A stretch of 17,928 bases of DNA. Source: JAAYZQ01 sp041300865. Its GTDB lineage: Bacteria; Chloroflexota; Anaerolineae; JAAYZQ01. The stretch covers positions 1 to 17,928 of the forward strand of contig JBFYTF010000558.1 in the NCBI GenBank assembly GCA_041300865.1. The letters are read 5' to 3'. The notes beneath the pieces are model-generated. The model saw nothing but the letters and a program-made list of their open reading frames with translations, made no database searches and was not told the DNA's origin. The translations under genes and the position numbers were made by a program. Within the stretch, counting starts at the first letter, position 1. Each line of letters begins with the position of its first letter. Positions 1 to 7,679 of this stretch are shown here, in pieces.

Positions 1-2
1 TG

Positions 3-146
3 CCGGCGGCGTTCCGGCCGACCCTCGGCAACGGCTTTGTCGTGGGCGTTGCCAGCGCCTTGTTGCTGGAGCACGTGCTCTTTCGCCGCTGGCTGCCTCG
101 GGCAGAACCACGCACCGAAGATCTGCACGACCGTCCGCCTGCCTGA
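3..146 (+). CDS. C-terminal fragment of a membrane protein
   Basis: This open frame enters from the left edge and ends at TGA 144-146, leaving 47 residues. It begins with a short polar stretch, then has one hydrophobic segment of roughly 18 residues (GNGFVVGVASALLLEHVLF), followed by a basic and acidic tail (RRWLPRAEPRTEDLHDRPPA). This is the pattern of a last transmembrane helix with a cytoplasmic tail under the positive-inside rule. Too little is present to assign a family. It converges on the methyltransferase gene with a 144-base gap. That gap holds only a weak 5-bp hairpin at 256-271 and no convincing terminator. Confidence 0.5.
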   Translation, partial: PAAFRPTLGNGFVVGVASALLLEHVLFRRWLPRAEPRTEDLHDRPPA

Positions 147-290
147 CAGCAGCAGGCGCATGCGTCGGAACGGCGGGCTGGGGTAGGACCGCAGGGCCAT
201 GCCGAGGTTTTGTCTGCCCCACGGCGCCCGCGGGCCTACACAGCTGCAGAAGCGACCTGCGGGCGAGCAGGTACGGACAACTCCGAGGCC

Positions 291-1154
291 CTACGGCTCG
301 ACCGCGGGCTTTTGGGCAACGATGACGAAAAGGGCGGCCTGCGACTCGTCCACGCCGCCCCGCAGGGAGGGATGGAAGGCCAGGTGGCGAAAACCGCACT
401 CTTCGAGTAGGGAACGGTATTCGTCGTCGCGGTAAGCTTGGGTGCTGGCGGCATGCCTCGTCACGTTGCCGGCGGGCGCCTCGACGATAAAGTAGCGCTC
501 GGTAGCCACGTTCTCTTGACCATCCCAGAAGGCCTCGATGAGGCAGATGTGCGGCCGGTCGAGGAAGAGTCCGCGCTCCGTCGAATACCAGGAGGGAGGC
601 GCATTGCCCATGGCTTGAACGGCAGCAAAGGTGTGCACCTCCAGGAGGAGGCGACCGCCGTTCACGAGGGCGCCGTAGGCTTTTGTCAGGATGGATCGGG
701 CCTCGGCCGGGCGAAAGACGTTCAGCTCGCCAAAGATGAGCATCGCCAGGCAGTAGCCATGGCCATAGTCCGCGACGCGAATATCGTCCTCGACGTAGGT
801 GCACGACAGACCTTGCAGGCGGGCAGCTTCCTGTGCATAATGGATGGACGCCGGGGAGAAATCGAACCCGACGCATTCGTGGCCAAGCCGGGCCAGGCGG
901 CTGCTATACAGTCCGGGACCGCAGCCAAGGTCCAAGATCTTGGTTGGCCTCCTGGCCAGGACCTCGCGCTGGATCCACTCCACGTGCCGGTCAAGGGTTT
1001 CGAAGCGGCGGCTGGCAGCGTCGTGCTCCTGCGACAGGTGCTCCAGGAGCATGCGCCGGCTGAACTCCGGGTCGTTCCACGGGATTTTCTCCCCTTCCGC
1101 CCAGGGTTGGGGCACAGCCTGGCGGCGGATGACGTCCATGAGGTCAATGCTCAT
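291..1154 (-). CDS. class I SAM-dependent methyltransferase
   Basis: A 287-residue cytosolic methyltransferase of the Rossmann-fold class I family, which transfers a methyl group from S-adenosylmethionine to an unknown acceptor. Motif I, the SAM-binding glycine loop, is clear at residues 73-81 (ILDLGCGPG). An acidic residue follows at the end of strand beta-2 (VGFDFS, about residue 97), and a motif-IV-like region lies near LIFGELNVF. The frame is open for a further 123 codons upstream, but ATG 1154 is preceded by GGGAG at good spacing and starts the conserved part, so I chose it. It lies 29 nt after the small membrane protein gene and probably shares its transcript. Nothing nearby indicates the substrate; it could be a small molecule. 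Confidence 0.85.
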   Translation of the reverse strand: MSIDLMDVIRRQAVPQPWAEGEKIPWNDPEFSRRMLLEHLSQEHDAASRRFETLDRHVEWIQREVLARRPTKILDLGCGPGLYSSRLARLGHECVGFDFSPASIHYAQEAARLQGLSCTYVEDDIRVADYGHGYCLAMLIFGELNVFRPAEARSILTKAYGALVNGGRLLLEVHTFAAVQAMGNAPPSWYSTERGLFLDRPHICLIEAFWDGQENVATERYFIVEAPAGNVTRHAASTQAYRDDEYRSLLEECGFRHLAFHPSLRGGVDESQAALFVIVAQKPAVEP

Positions 1155-1183
1155 GGCTTCTCCCTGTGCTGCTCCAGGGGCCA

Positions 1184-1513
1184 TCACTGCCCGCCTCTCA
1201 ACCGCCGGAACAGCGGCGGGATCGAGATCCAGAACGTGGCCAGGGCGATGCCGGCGATGAGGATGATCCGGACCGCGGGGGCCCAGGGAGTCTGCGAGAT
1301 CCAGAGGGCCAGCATCCAGGGCAGCAGGAGCAGCCACATGACCAGCTGGATCAGCAGCGGCAGCGAGCGCACCCATTCCCAGGCAGCAGTCAGGCCGCCC
1401 GGTGCTACCAAGAGCAGGTAGGCAAACACGGCCCAGCCGGCGACGATAAAGATTGCCCAAGCCAGCAGCTGCAGTGTGCTGCCTCCCGGCTTTTTGTCCT
1501 CTGTCGTGCTCAT
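1184..1513 (-). CDS. small three-helix membrane protein, family not recognised
   Basis: A 109-residue protein with a short polar N-terminus (MSTTEDKKPGG) and three hydrophobic segments at about residues 15-37, 50-72 and 78-98, ending in a basic tail (FRRLRGGQ). It is expected in the cytoplasmic membrane. ATG 1513 has AAGGAG nine bases upstream, a strong ribosome-binding site that makes the call credible despite the small size. It sits 33 nt after the DinB stop and 29 nt before the methyltransferase start, so the three genes are probably cotranscribed. I do not recognise a family and assign no function. Confidence 0.75.
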   Translation of the reverse strand: MSTTEDKKPGGSTLQLLAWAIFIVAGWAVFAYLLLVAPGGLTAAWEWVRSLPLLIQLVMWLLLLPWMLALWISQTPWAPAVRIILIAGIALATFWISIPPLFRRLRGGQ

Positions 1514-1546
1514 GCGCGTACACTCTCCTTCTGCATACTCAGCGTC

Positions 1547-2119
1547 TTACTCCGGATCGGCGAGGGGTGGCAGGGTGATGTGACCAAACAGGTCGCCGAG
1601 CTCGAAGGCTTCGATGCCCTGCGTGCCGAGCATCAACGCCACTTGCCCGCCGTGATGGACGTCATGCGTCAGGATGCGCCAAATCGTCCACTGGCGCGAG
1701 ACGGCATAGGTGGTCCCTCTCCAGCTGTGGCGATACGTCAGGCCTAGATCTGCAACGTGCCAGCTTTGCAGCGTGCGCTCGATCATCTGCCAGGTGGCTT
1801 CCAGCCAGTGGACCAGCTCGCCCGCCTGCTCGGCGATGTCGACGGCGCTCTCGACGATGTCGCGGTTGCCATCGCTGTCTCGCTCCCAAACCTCGATCTG
1901 ATCGGCCAGCTCGGCGCTGCCCGGCGCGTCCATACGCTCAAACCAGTTAATGCGGGCCAGGCTGATGTGCCGGGTGAGCTCGCCCACAGAATAAAGCCCC
2001 GAGGCCGGTCGCCAGATGAGCTGTTCGCGGGTCAGGGGTTCGATGGCATGCATCAGGCTGGCCTGGTGTCCCTCCCATCCCCCGAAGACGTCTGCCAGCA
2101 AAGTTGAAGCTGCTGCCAT
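1547..2119 (-). CDS. DinB-family (DinB/YfiT-like) four-helix-bundle protein
   Basis: A 190-residue protein of the DinB superfamily, metal-binding four-helix bundles that include damage-inducible proteins and thiol transferases. The histidine signature is present: the conserved His of GELTRHIS in the first third, and the C-terminal THDVHHGGQ, which supplies the other metal ligands and is followed by the typical final helix. ATG 2119 is preceded by GAGGAGG at eight bases, and a full promoter lies about 90 bases further upstream (2210-2238), so the gene appears to start independently. Its frame is continuous with the upstream EamA gene without a stop (see the 1547-3319 entry). The substrate is unknown; many members act in bacillithiol or mycothiol chemistry, but nothing here shows that. 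Confidence 0.85.
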   Translation of the reverse strand: MAAASTLLADVFGGWEGHQASLMHAIEPLTREQLIWRPASGLYSVGELTRHISLARINWFERMDAPGSAELADQIEVWERDSDGNRDIVESAVDIAEQAGELVHWLEATWQMIERTLQSWHVADLGLTYRHSWRGTTYAVSRQWTIWRILTHDVHHGGQVALMLGTQGIEAFELGDLFGHITLPPLADPE

Positions 2120-3319
2120 GGTGCAATCCTCCTCAAACCAGACTATGGGCCGCCCGTGCGGCCCGGGCTTGATCAACCCCGCTTGGCCCCGGCCAAGACG
2201 TGGTGGCCAAGTATACCGTGCCGGGCCGCAGTTGTCAACAGGCGCCTGCGCCCCGCGGGCTGTTGTGAGATTAACCCCTGGGCGTCGCAGGCCGGCGCAG
2301 ACGACCTCGGCTTCGACGGAGGGCGACCCTGCAATGGGGTGTGATGGCTCGGCCTGCACCTGCTCGGAGATGCCCGCGCTGCTTTGCCGGCCTTGTGCCC
2401 GCGCCGCCCAAATCCCGCCGCCGACGATGAGCGCGCCGCCGGCGAGGTGCGCCAGGCCCAGCTCTTCGCCTAAAACGAGCGAGGCGAGGACCACTCCATA
2501 CAGGGGCAGTGTGTTGTAAAAGACCATCGCGCCGCCGGAGCCCAGGCGCCGCACCCCGGCGTTCCACGACAGCAGGGCGACAACGGTGGGAACGATGCCG
2601 ATGTAGACGATGGCCACGAGCACTTGCGGGGTGAAATGGGGACCCATGGCCTGCCATTCCCAGGCCATAGCCGCCAGGAGAAAAGGCAGACCGAAGAAGG
2701 TAGATAGGGCAGTCGCCGGCAGGACCGGCCGGTGGGTGGTGACTCGCCGGCTGGCGACGGTGTATAGCGACCAGAGCAGCACTGCCACCAGCATGAGCAA
2801 GTCGCCGCTGCTGCCGCTGATGGTACGCCAGAAGGCCGGGGAGCCCCCGGAGATGAGGACGAGTACGCCGACGAGGCCGACAAGAGCGCCCGCTGCCTGG
2901 AAGCGCGACATCGGCTCGCGGATGAGCACCGCGGCCAAAACGCCGGTGACCAGGGGTGCCAGGGCCTGAATGAGGGTCGCGTTGAGGGCCGTGGTGTAGT
3001 GCAGCCCAAGGTAAAGGGTCGGAGCAAAGAGAGCCACACCGGAGATGCCCATGGCCAGGAGCAGCCAGCGGTCACGCCCCAGCCGCCGCGCGGTGGGCTC
3101 GGCGCCGCGCAGCAACACGGCCAGAATCGTGGACGCAACGAGAAAGCGCAGGGTTGCCAGGGTGATGGGCCCGATGTCGCCGCGCAGCGAGCGACCCAGG
3201 ATGATGTTTGTCGCCCAGCTCAAGGTGGCAACGTTGACCAAAAGGATGCCCACGAGCCGGTCCGAGCCCCAAACCTTGGCCACAACCCCCTTCACACGGC
3301 ACTGCTCCATCCTCGACAT
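1547..3319 (-). CDS. EamA-family (DMT superfamily) transporter, open frame continuing into DinB
   Basis: Residues 1-311 form a drug/metabolite transporter with ten predicted transmembrane helices in two EamA repeats (about 22-155 and 170-306). The first carries the usual TLRF motif after helix 2, and the second ends with LGEELGLAHLAGGALIVGGG. Such proteins export amino acids, nucleobases or drugs across the cytoplasmic membrane; the substrate cannot be read from sequence. The usual length is about 300 residues, yet no stop occurs after the last helix. The frame runs through about 90 residues of polar, compositionally odd sequence into the DinB ATG (residue 401). A promoter lies in that stretch, and a TAA in a neighbouring frame at 2271-2273 would end EamA neatly, so a frameshift near the 3' end is likely. 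ATG 3319 lies 34 nt after the upstream gene and has a weak ribosome-binding site; ATG 3310 is an alternative. Confidence 0.75.
   Translation of the reverse strand: MSRMEQCRVKGVVAKVWGSDRLVGILLVNVATLSWATNIILGRSLRGDIGPITLATLRFLVASTILAVLLRGAEPTARRLGRDRWLLLAMGISGVALFAPTLYLGLHYTTALNATLIQALAPLVTGVLAAVLIREPMSRFQAAGALVGLVGVLVLISGGSPAFWRTISGSSGDLLMLVAVLLWSLYTVASRRVTTHRPVLPATALSTFFGLPFLLAAMAWEWQAMGPHFTPQVLVAIVYIGIVPTVVALLSWNAGVRRLGSGGAMVFYNTLPLYGVVLASLVLGEELGLAHLAGGALIVGGGIWAARAQGRQSSAGISEQVQAEPSHPIAGSPSVEAEVVCAGLRRPGVNLTTARGAQAPVDNCGPARYTWPPRLGRGQAGLIKPGPHGRPIVWFEEDCTMAAASTLLADVFGGWEGHQASLMHAIEPLTREQLIWRPASGLYSVGELTRHISLARINWFERMDAPGSAELADQIEVWERDSDGNRDIVESAVDIAEQAGELVHWLEATWQMIERTLQSWHVADLGLTYRHSWRGTTYAVSRQWTIWRILTHDVHHGGQVALMLGTQGIEAFELGDLFGHITLPPLADPE
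2210..2238 (-). promoter_or_regulatory. sigma70-type promoter for the DinB gene
   Basis: Read on the minus strand, TTGACA (2233-2238) and TATACT (2210-2215) are separated by exactly 17 bases. The -35 is perfect and the -10 has one mismatch. Transcription would start near 2203, giving an 84-nt leader before ATG 2119. The leader contains two compact GC-rich inverted repeats, GGGCCGC/GCGGCCC near 2148-2165 and a CTTGGCC/GGCCAAG pair near 2183-2198. The promoter lies inside what would otherwise be the linker of an EamA-DinB fusion. Confidence 0.7.
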
Positions 3320-3353
3320 AATACCACCGACGCGGCCTGTCGTCGCCGGATCG

Positions 3354-4454
3354 CTAGCTCCCGGCAGGCGCTCCCTCCAGGAAACGGGCCACGTCGCGCA
3401 CCTCCTCATCCAGCTCGGCCTCAACCACGCGCAGCTCGGCAAAGGGCCGGAGGCCGACCTCAACACGGTTGCGGCGCCGAGTGGTCTTCCATGTACCGCG
3501 GACGCCTCCATCGACCAGGATCGCCGGGTGAAGGACCCCGCCGCCGGGGTGGATGTGCGCGGCGTGTTCCGGATCCACGGCCAGCTCCCGGCCGCGGTAA
3601 CCAAGGAGGTAGGGATCGTAGCCGGGCACGAGGCGGACCACGGGCCGGTCGGGAGGGTCCGCGGTTAGGAGGGCCGCCCTTGCCCGCAACAACCACGCGG
3701 GTGAGCCGCGAAGGCTGACCTCGAGCAGCTCGCCGGCCACACGCTGCCAGGCAGCGCGCGCCTCGCCGATCTTGAGGCCCGACCAGGCGGCCAGGTCCGC
3801 TGGTGTCGCCGGCCCGTAGCCGGTGAGGTAGCGCCGCGCAAGCTCAGCTCCTGCCTCGTCACGCGGCAGGAGCGACCCGGCCTCGATCCAGTCTGCCAGC
3901 GCGACGTAGGTTGCCTCGCCGTCCCGGTCGGGGCCGTAACACACCACACCCTCGAGGCCGGCCAGGGCAATGAGGTGGACAGTGGCCTGCCCGGCGGTCG
4001 GGATGCCCTGCGCTGCCAGCTGTGACCTAATCTCGGCCCGCGTACGAGGGCCTTCGCTGCGGAGCATCTCTTCCAGAACTTGGACCCCTCGCCGGGCCGT
4101 AGCACCATCCAGTCCCAGCTCTGCCCTCCGCTTCGCGCCTGCCGGGATAAGGTTTGGACGCAGAAGGGCTTGGAGCCAGGCGAGATCCTCGCTGGCGACC
4201 AGGTGCAGCGTTCCCCGCAAGCACCAGGTGCGCACAAGCAACCGCTCCTCGACGAGAGCCCTCTCGACGGTGTCAGCGTTCAGGTCGCGGCAGCGTGCTC
4301 GCAGGGAAAGCCTGGCCGCCGCGGGCTCCTGGGCCTGAACCCCGACGTGTCGGCGCACCACTCGAGCCACCGAGGCTGCGGAGGAGGGGCGCCGCTCGAG
4401 CAGATGCTGCGCCTCCAGGCGCAGCAGGCGGGCCTGGTTATCTGACAATTCCAT
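3354..4454 (-). CDS. winged-helix DNA-binding protein, YcaQ/HTH_42 family
   Basis: A 366-residue protein of the winged-helix family typified by YcaQ (PF06224), whose studied members are DNA glycosylases that unhook interstrand crosslinks. Family marks are QAQEP (about residues 40-44), the segment RTWCLRGTLHLV (about 75-86), a middle winged-helix region around 130-165 (EEMLRSEGPRTRAEIRSQL), and a C-terminal half with GYDPYLLGYRGR and the final FAELRVVEAELDEEV. The longer open frame starts 73 codons earlier, but ATG 4454 has GGGGAG about 11 bases upstream, begins the conserved domain and lies just downstream of a promoter. It is the first gene of the minus-strand series. Glycosylase activity is inferred from relatives; many HTH_42 proteins are untested. 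Confidence 0.8.
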   Translation of the reverse strand: MELSDNQARLLRLEAQHLLERRPSSAASVARVVRRHVGVQAQEPAAARLSLRARCRDLNADTVERALVEERLLVRTWCLRGTLHLVASEDLAWLQALLRPNLIPAGAKRRAELGLDGATARRGVQVLEEMLRSEGPRTRAEIRSQLAAQGIPTAGQATVHLIALAGLEGVVCYGPDRDGEATYVALADWIEAGSLLPRDEAGAELARRYLTGYGPATPADLAAWSGLKIGEARAAWQRVAGELLEVSLRGSPAWLLRARAALLTADPPDRPVVRLVPGYDPYLLGYRGRELAVDPEHAAHIHPGGGVLHPAILVDGGVRGTWKTTRRRNRVEVGLRPFAELRVVEAELDEEVRDVARFLEGAPAGS

Positions 4455-4487
4455 CTCGTTCGTCTCTCCCCGGCTCAACCTGGAGCC

Positions 4488-4517
4488 AGTATACCACCGA
4501 TCGGGCAAAGCGTGCAA
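4488..4517 (-). promoter_or_regulatory. promoter of the winged-helix/EamA transcript
   Basis: On the minus strand TTGCAC (4512-4517) and TATACT (4488-4493) are 18 bases apart. The predicted start near 4481 gives a leader of about 27 nt before ATG 4454. The nearest similar element is the DinB promoter, which also uses TATACT. It faces away from the kinase promoter at 4572-4600. Confidence 0.6.
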
Positions 4518-4550
4518 GGCCGTGATGACACCGTCAAAGAGAGGAGGGCC

Positions 4551-4570
4551 TGAGCAGAAGTGAGCAGCAG
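4551..4570. promoter_or_regulatory. tandem 10-bp direct repeat upstream of the kinase -35 box
   Basis: TGAGCAGAAG and TGAGCAGCAG stand head to tail, identical at nine of ten positions, and end one base before the -35 hexamer at 4572. Two copies at one helical turn directly against a -35 are the usual geometry of a class II activator site. The binding protein is unknown, and this could be chance in a GC-rich region. Confidence 0.4.
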
Positions 4571-4571
4571 C

Positions 4572-4600
4572 TTGACGTAGCGGGCATATAATGCTACAAT
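4572..4600 (+). promoter_or_regulatory. promoter of the histidine kinase gene
   Basis: TTGACG (4572-4577) and TACAAT (4595-4600) are separated by exactly 17 bases. A second -10-like TATAAT at 4587-4592 is only nine bases from the -35, so it is unlikely to be used with it. Transcription would start near 4607, giving a leader of about 100 nt before the kinase. Confidence 0.65.
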
Positions 4601-4696
4601 GCCACCTGTTTCTTGTAACACCCGAGTAGCATGAGTCCTGAGCGTCGGAAGGGGAGCGGCGCTCGGTGGTCAATCAGGGAGAAGGAATCGCGGTGC

Positions 4697-4732
4697 ATGG
4701 TGCACGATAATGTTAGATGCCCTAGACCTTGA
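4697..4732 (+). CDS. possible 11-codon leader ORF overlapping the kinase start
   Basis: ATG 4697 opens an 11-codon frame (MVHDNVRCPRP) that stops at TGA 4730-4732, 20 bases inside the kinase gene. The only good ribosome-binding sequence here, AAGGA at 4682-4686, is placed correctly (10 bases) for this ATG and is about 23 bases from the kinase ATG at 4710. The ATG lies in a GTGCA-TGG-TGCAC inverted repeat (4693-4705). Either the kinase is translated by coupling, or an indel hides an in-frame start at 4697. No product function is proposed. Confidence 0.3.
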   Translation: MVHDNVRCPRP

Positions 4733-7640
4733 GCAGAGGCTGAAGAGCCAGCCGGCTGAGCTCCTGGTCGAGGAGCTCGTTGCCACCTACCAGATGCTAG
4801 ATGCGGTCAGCAGAGAGCTGCGCGCGGCCGAAGCCGAGCGTACTGCGCTGCGCCGCGTCCTGGACGAAAGGCTCGCCGCGGGAAAAGATGTGGCTAGTCG
4901 CAATGAGGCCATTCTCCGCGGCATGAGCGAGGGCTTGGTCGTTTTTGACCTGAAGGGCAACATCCTGGAGATGAACGCGGCCGCACTGCGCCTCCATGGC
5001 TACGAGCGGCTGGCTGAAGTGCAGAAGCACCTCTACGAGTTCACGCCGGGCTTTGAGCTGTGGGACCTGGAGGGCCGCTCCCTGGATCCTGACGACTGGC
5101 CCCTGGCACGTGTGCTCCGCGGAGATAGGGTGGAGGACCTGCACGTGCAGGTGCGCCACATGCGCAAGGACGACATCAGCGTCTGGTGCTACAACGGCAG
5201 CCTTATCCACGATCAGAGCGGCCAGCCACTTCACGGCATCCTGACGGTCCGCGACGTGACGGCACAGAAGGCCGACGAAGCGGAGCAAGAACGGATCCTT
5301 GGCCAGAATCGCGAGCAGCGCGAGTTTCTCGAGGGGCTCTTGCGGGCCGTGCCAATGGCAATTGGCGTGGTTAGTGGGCCGGAGCACCGTTTCGAGCTGG
5401 CAAACGCGGAGCACTACTCTGTTCCCGGGCGGCCTCCCACCAAGCTCGTGGGCAGCGCCTTGGCCGAGGTCTTTCCCGACCTTGCTCCCGACGTCGCCCG
5501 TGCCATCGAGAAGGTCTACCGCACCGGGCAGGCCGTCCATGTCAGGGAGTACGAAGCCGCGGTGGAACCGGGCGGACCACAGCGCTACTGGAATGCCGAT
5601 TACCTGCCCCTCGGGAATGCTGACGGCAACGTCGAGCGGGTCCTGATCCTCATCCGCCAGGTGACGGACGAGGTGTTGGCCCGGCAGCGCATCCAGGAGC
5701 TGGCCTCCCAGGCACAGCAGCAGGCCGATGAGCTGGATGCCATGTTTGAGGCGATGGTCGAGGCCGTGATCGTGTACGACGAACTGGACCGTCCCGTCAA
5801 AGCCAACCGGGCGGCACGCGTGGCCTATGGGCCTGCCCTGGAGGGGCATGATCGGCGCGAGATCATACGTCTGCTGAACCTCCGCCATCTCGACGGCCGG
5901 CCTGTGTCCCTCCGGGAATCTCCCGTGGACCGGGCGCTCCGCGGCGAGGTTCTGCACGGCGAGCGTTTTCTCTTTGCCCACGCCGAGGGCGGTGACCGCA
6001 TCATGAGTGCCACAGCGGCTCCTCTCAGCCGGGGAGATCGGCAGAGAGGCGCCGTAGCGGTGTGGCACGATGTGACCGCGCAAGTGCAAGCGCAGCAACG
6101 GATCGAGGAGCTGGCGACTCAGGCGCGACAGCAGGCCCAGGAGCTTGACGCGGTGTTTGAGGCGATGGTCGAAGCGGTCCTGGTATATGATGCCAACGGC
6201 ACGCTCATCGCCGTCAACCGTGCCGCGCGCGAGCTGTATGGACTGGAACAGACGGGTTTCAGCCTGGCAGAAGTGGTCCGCCGCATCAATGCCCGTCATC
6301 CCGACGGGCGGCCGATCGATCAGGAAGAGTTGGCTGCCAGCCAGGCGCTGCAAGGCAGGGCGGTCTATGGTACACCGATGCTCATGACCTCTGCCGATGG
6401 TCAGGAGCGCTCGGTTGTGGCCTCTGCTGCTCCCCTTGACCAGAACGGCGAAGGTCTGCACGGTGCAGTGGTCGTTTGGCACGACGTCAGTGAGCAGGCC
6501 CAGACTCTCACGGCCTTGGCTGCCGAGCGGGCGCGGCTTGAGGCCTTGGTGGAGAATGCGCCGGAGGGCATCGTTCTGGCCGACGAGGAGGGGCGCGTAG
6601 TTCTAACCAATCCGGCGGCCGATCGCATGTTCGTCCGGCCGGTGCCTTTTGGCGAGGCTTACGACAGCCAGGCGCGGATGATGATCTGCTATCCTGACGG
6701 CCGGCCATGGGACCCACGAGATCTGCCCTTGACCCGATCGGCTCTGGATGGTGAGATATGGACAGAGGTGGAGCAGCTCATCGTCTTGCCCGATGGCCAG
6801 CAGCGCAGCCTGCTGGCCAACACGGCTCCCATCCGCGATGCCATGGGCCACGTGACCGGCGCTGTGGGTGTCTTCCAGGACGTCACCGAGCAGGTGGCTG
6901 TCCGCGATACGCTGCGGCGGCGCAACGAGGAGCTCCAGGCGCTGACTGCCGAGCTAGAGGCCTACGATTATACCGTGGCCCACGACCTGAAAAATCCCCT
7001 GTCGATGATTGTCGGCTCGGCCGACCTTCTAGCGGGCATCCTGAACCACATGGAGGGCGAAGGGCCCCGGCGGATGCTGACGAACATCCTCGAAGGCACG
7101 CGCCGTATGAATGACATCGTCGAGTCACTGCTGCTGCTGGCCAGCACCCGCACCGGCGAGGTCTCGATCCAGGCGGTGGACATGGGGGCAACCCTGGCCG
7201 ACGTGTGCCGCGGACTGGAGCCCGAGATTGCGCGCAGGGCCGCAGAAGTGCATGTGGCCGATGGTTGGCCGGCTGCCCTGGGCTATGAGCCCTGGCTGCA
7301 GAGCGTGTGGACCAACCTTGTGAGCAACGGCCTGAAGTACGGCGGCTCGCCGCCCCGCCTTGAGCTTGGCTTCGACGTGGACGAGGCGGTTCCCGGTGCC
7401 ACCTCCCCGGGGAGGGAGATGGTCAGGTTCTGGGTGCGAGACTATGGCCCCGGACTCACGGAGGCGGAGCAGTCGCGGTTGTTTGTGCCCTTTAGCCGTC
7501 TCGACCGCCCCGAAAAGCTGGGACACGGCCTCGGGCTGGCCCTCGTCCGCCGCATTTTGGAAAAGCTCGGCGGGGAGGTGGGTGTGGACAGCCGGCCTGG
7601 CGAAGGCAGCACCTTCTGGTTTACACTGCCGCGGGCATAG
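4710..7640 (+). CDS. soluble multi-PAS sensor histidine kinase (orphan)
   Basis: A 976-residue cytosolic sensor kinase with no transmembrane segment. An N-terminal coiled coil (about 20-60) leads into five PAS-like domains at roughly 64-188, 205-322, 342-455, 478-595 and 608-728. The kinase core follows: H-box VAHDLKNP with phospho-acceptor His758, N-box WTNLVSNGLKYGG (867-879), G1 DYGPGL (911-916), F-box LFVPFSRL (924-931) and G2 GHGLGLALV (938-946). All catalytic boxes look intact, so autophosphorylation is expected, with signals sensed inside the cell by ligands or cofactors bound to the PAS domains. PAS3 and PAS4, with their coiled-coil linkers, are near-duplicates. No response regulator gene is in the window. 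ATG 4710 has a poorly spaced ribosome-binding site (see the leader ORF entry). A strong terminator ends the unit. Confidence 0.92.
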   Translation: MLDALDLEQRLKSQPAELLVEELVATYQMLDAVSRELRAAEAERTALRRVLDERLAAGKDVASRNEAILRGMSEGLVVFDLKGNILEMNAAALRLHGYERLAEVQKHLYEFTPGFELWDLEGRSLDPDDWPLARVLRGDRVEDLHVQVRHMRKDDISVWCYNGSLIHDQSGQPLHGILTVRDVTAQKADEAEQERILGQNREQREFLEGLLRAVPMAIGVVSGPEHRFELANAEHYSVPGRPPTKLVGSALAEVFPDLAPDVARAIEKVYRTGQAVHVREYEAAVEPGGPQRYWNADYLPLGNADGNVERVLILIRQVTDEVLARQRIQELASQAQQQADELDAMFEAMVEAVIVYDELDRPVKANRAARVAYGPALEGHDRREIIRLLNLRHLDGRPVSLRESPVDRALRGEVLHGERFLFAHAEGGDRIMSATAAPLSRGDRQRGAVAVWHDVTAQVQAQQRIEELATQARQQAQELDAVFEAMVEAVLVYDANGTLIAVNRAARELYGLEQTGFSLAEVVRRINARHPDGRPIDQEELAASQALQGRAVYGTPMLMTSADGQERSVVASAAPLDQNGEGLHGAVVVWHDVSEQAQTLTALAAERARLEALVENAPEGIVLADEEGRVVLTNPAADRMFVRPVPFGEAYDSQARMMICYPDGRPWDPRDLPLTRSALDGEIWTEVEQLIVLPDGQQRSLLANTAPIRDAMGHVTGAVGVFQDVTEQVAVRDTLRRRNEELQALTAELEAYDYTVAHDLKNPLSMIVGSADLLAGILNHMEGEGPRRMLTNILEGTRRMNDIVESLLLLASTRTGEVSIQAVDMGATLADVCRGLEPEIARRAAEVHVADGWPAALGYEPWLQSVWTNLVSNGLKYGGSPPRLELGFDVDEAVPGATSPGREMVRFWVRDYGPGLTEAEQSRLFVPFSRLDRPEKLGHGLGLALVRRILEKLGGEVGVDSRPGEGSTFWFTLPRA

Positions 7641-7679
7641 GAACGCGAGAAGCGGTCCTGCTAACACTGAACAGGCAAT

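Noticed and set aside
438..1421. A 327-residue open frame on the plus strand opposite the methyltransferase.
   Set aside because: It is antisense to a clear methyltransferase and the small membrane protein, shows no family motif, and is explained by high GC content with few stops.
3320..3604. N-terminal extension of the EamA frame to an ATG at 3604.
   Set aside because: It would overlap the winged-helix gene by about 250 bases, and the extra residues do not resemble an EamA N-terminus.
4587..4592. TATAAT as the -10 of the kinase promoter.
   Set aside because: It is only nine bases from TTGACG. TACAAT at 4595-4600 gives the 17-base spacing expected.
4797..6482. A 561-residue open frame on the minus strand opposite the kinase PAS domains.
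   Set aside because: It is a frame shadow. The plus strand has an intact kinase with all catalytic boxes, and the antisense protein has no recognisable domain or convincing ribosome-binding site.
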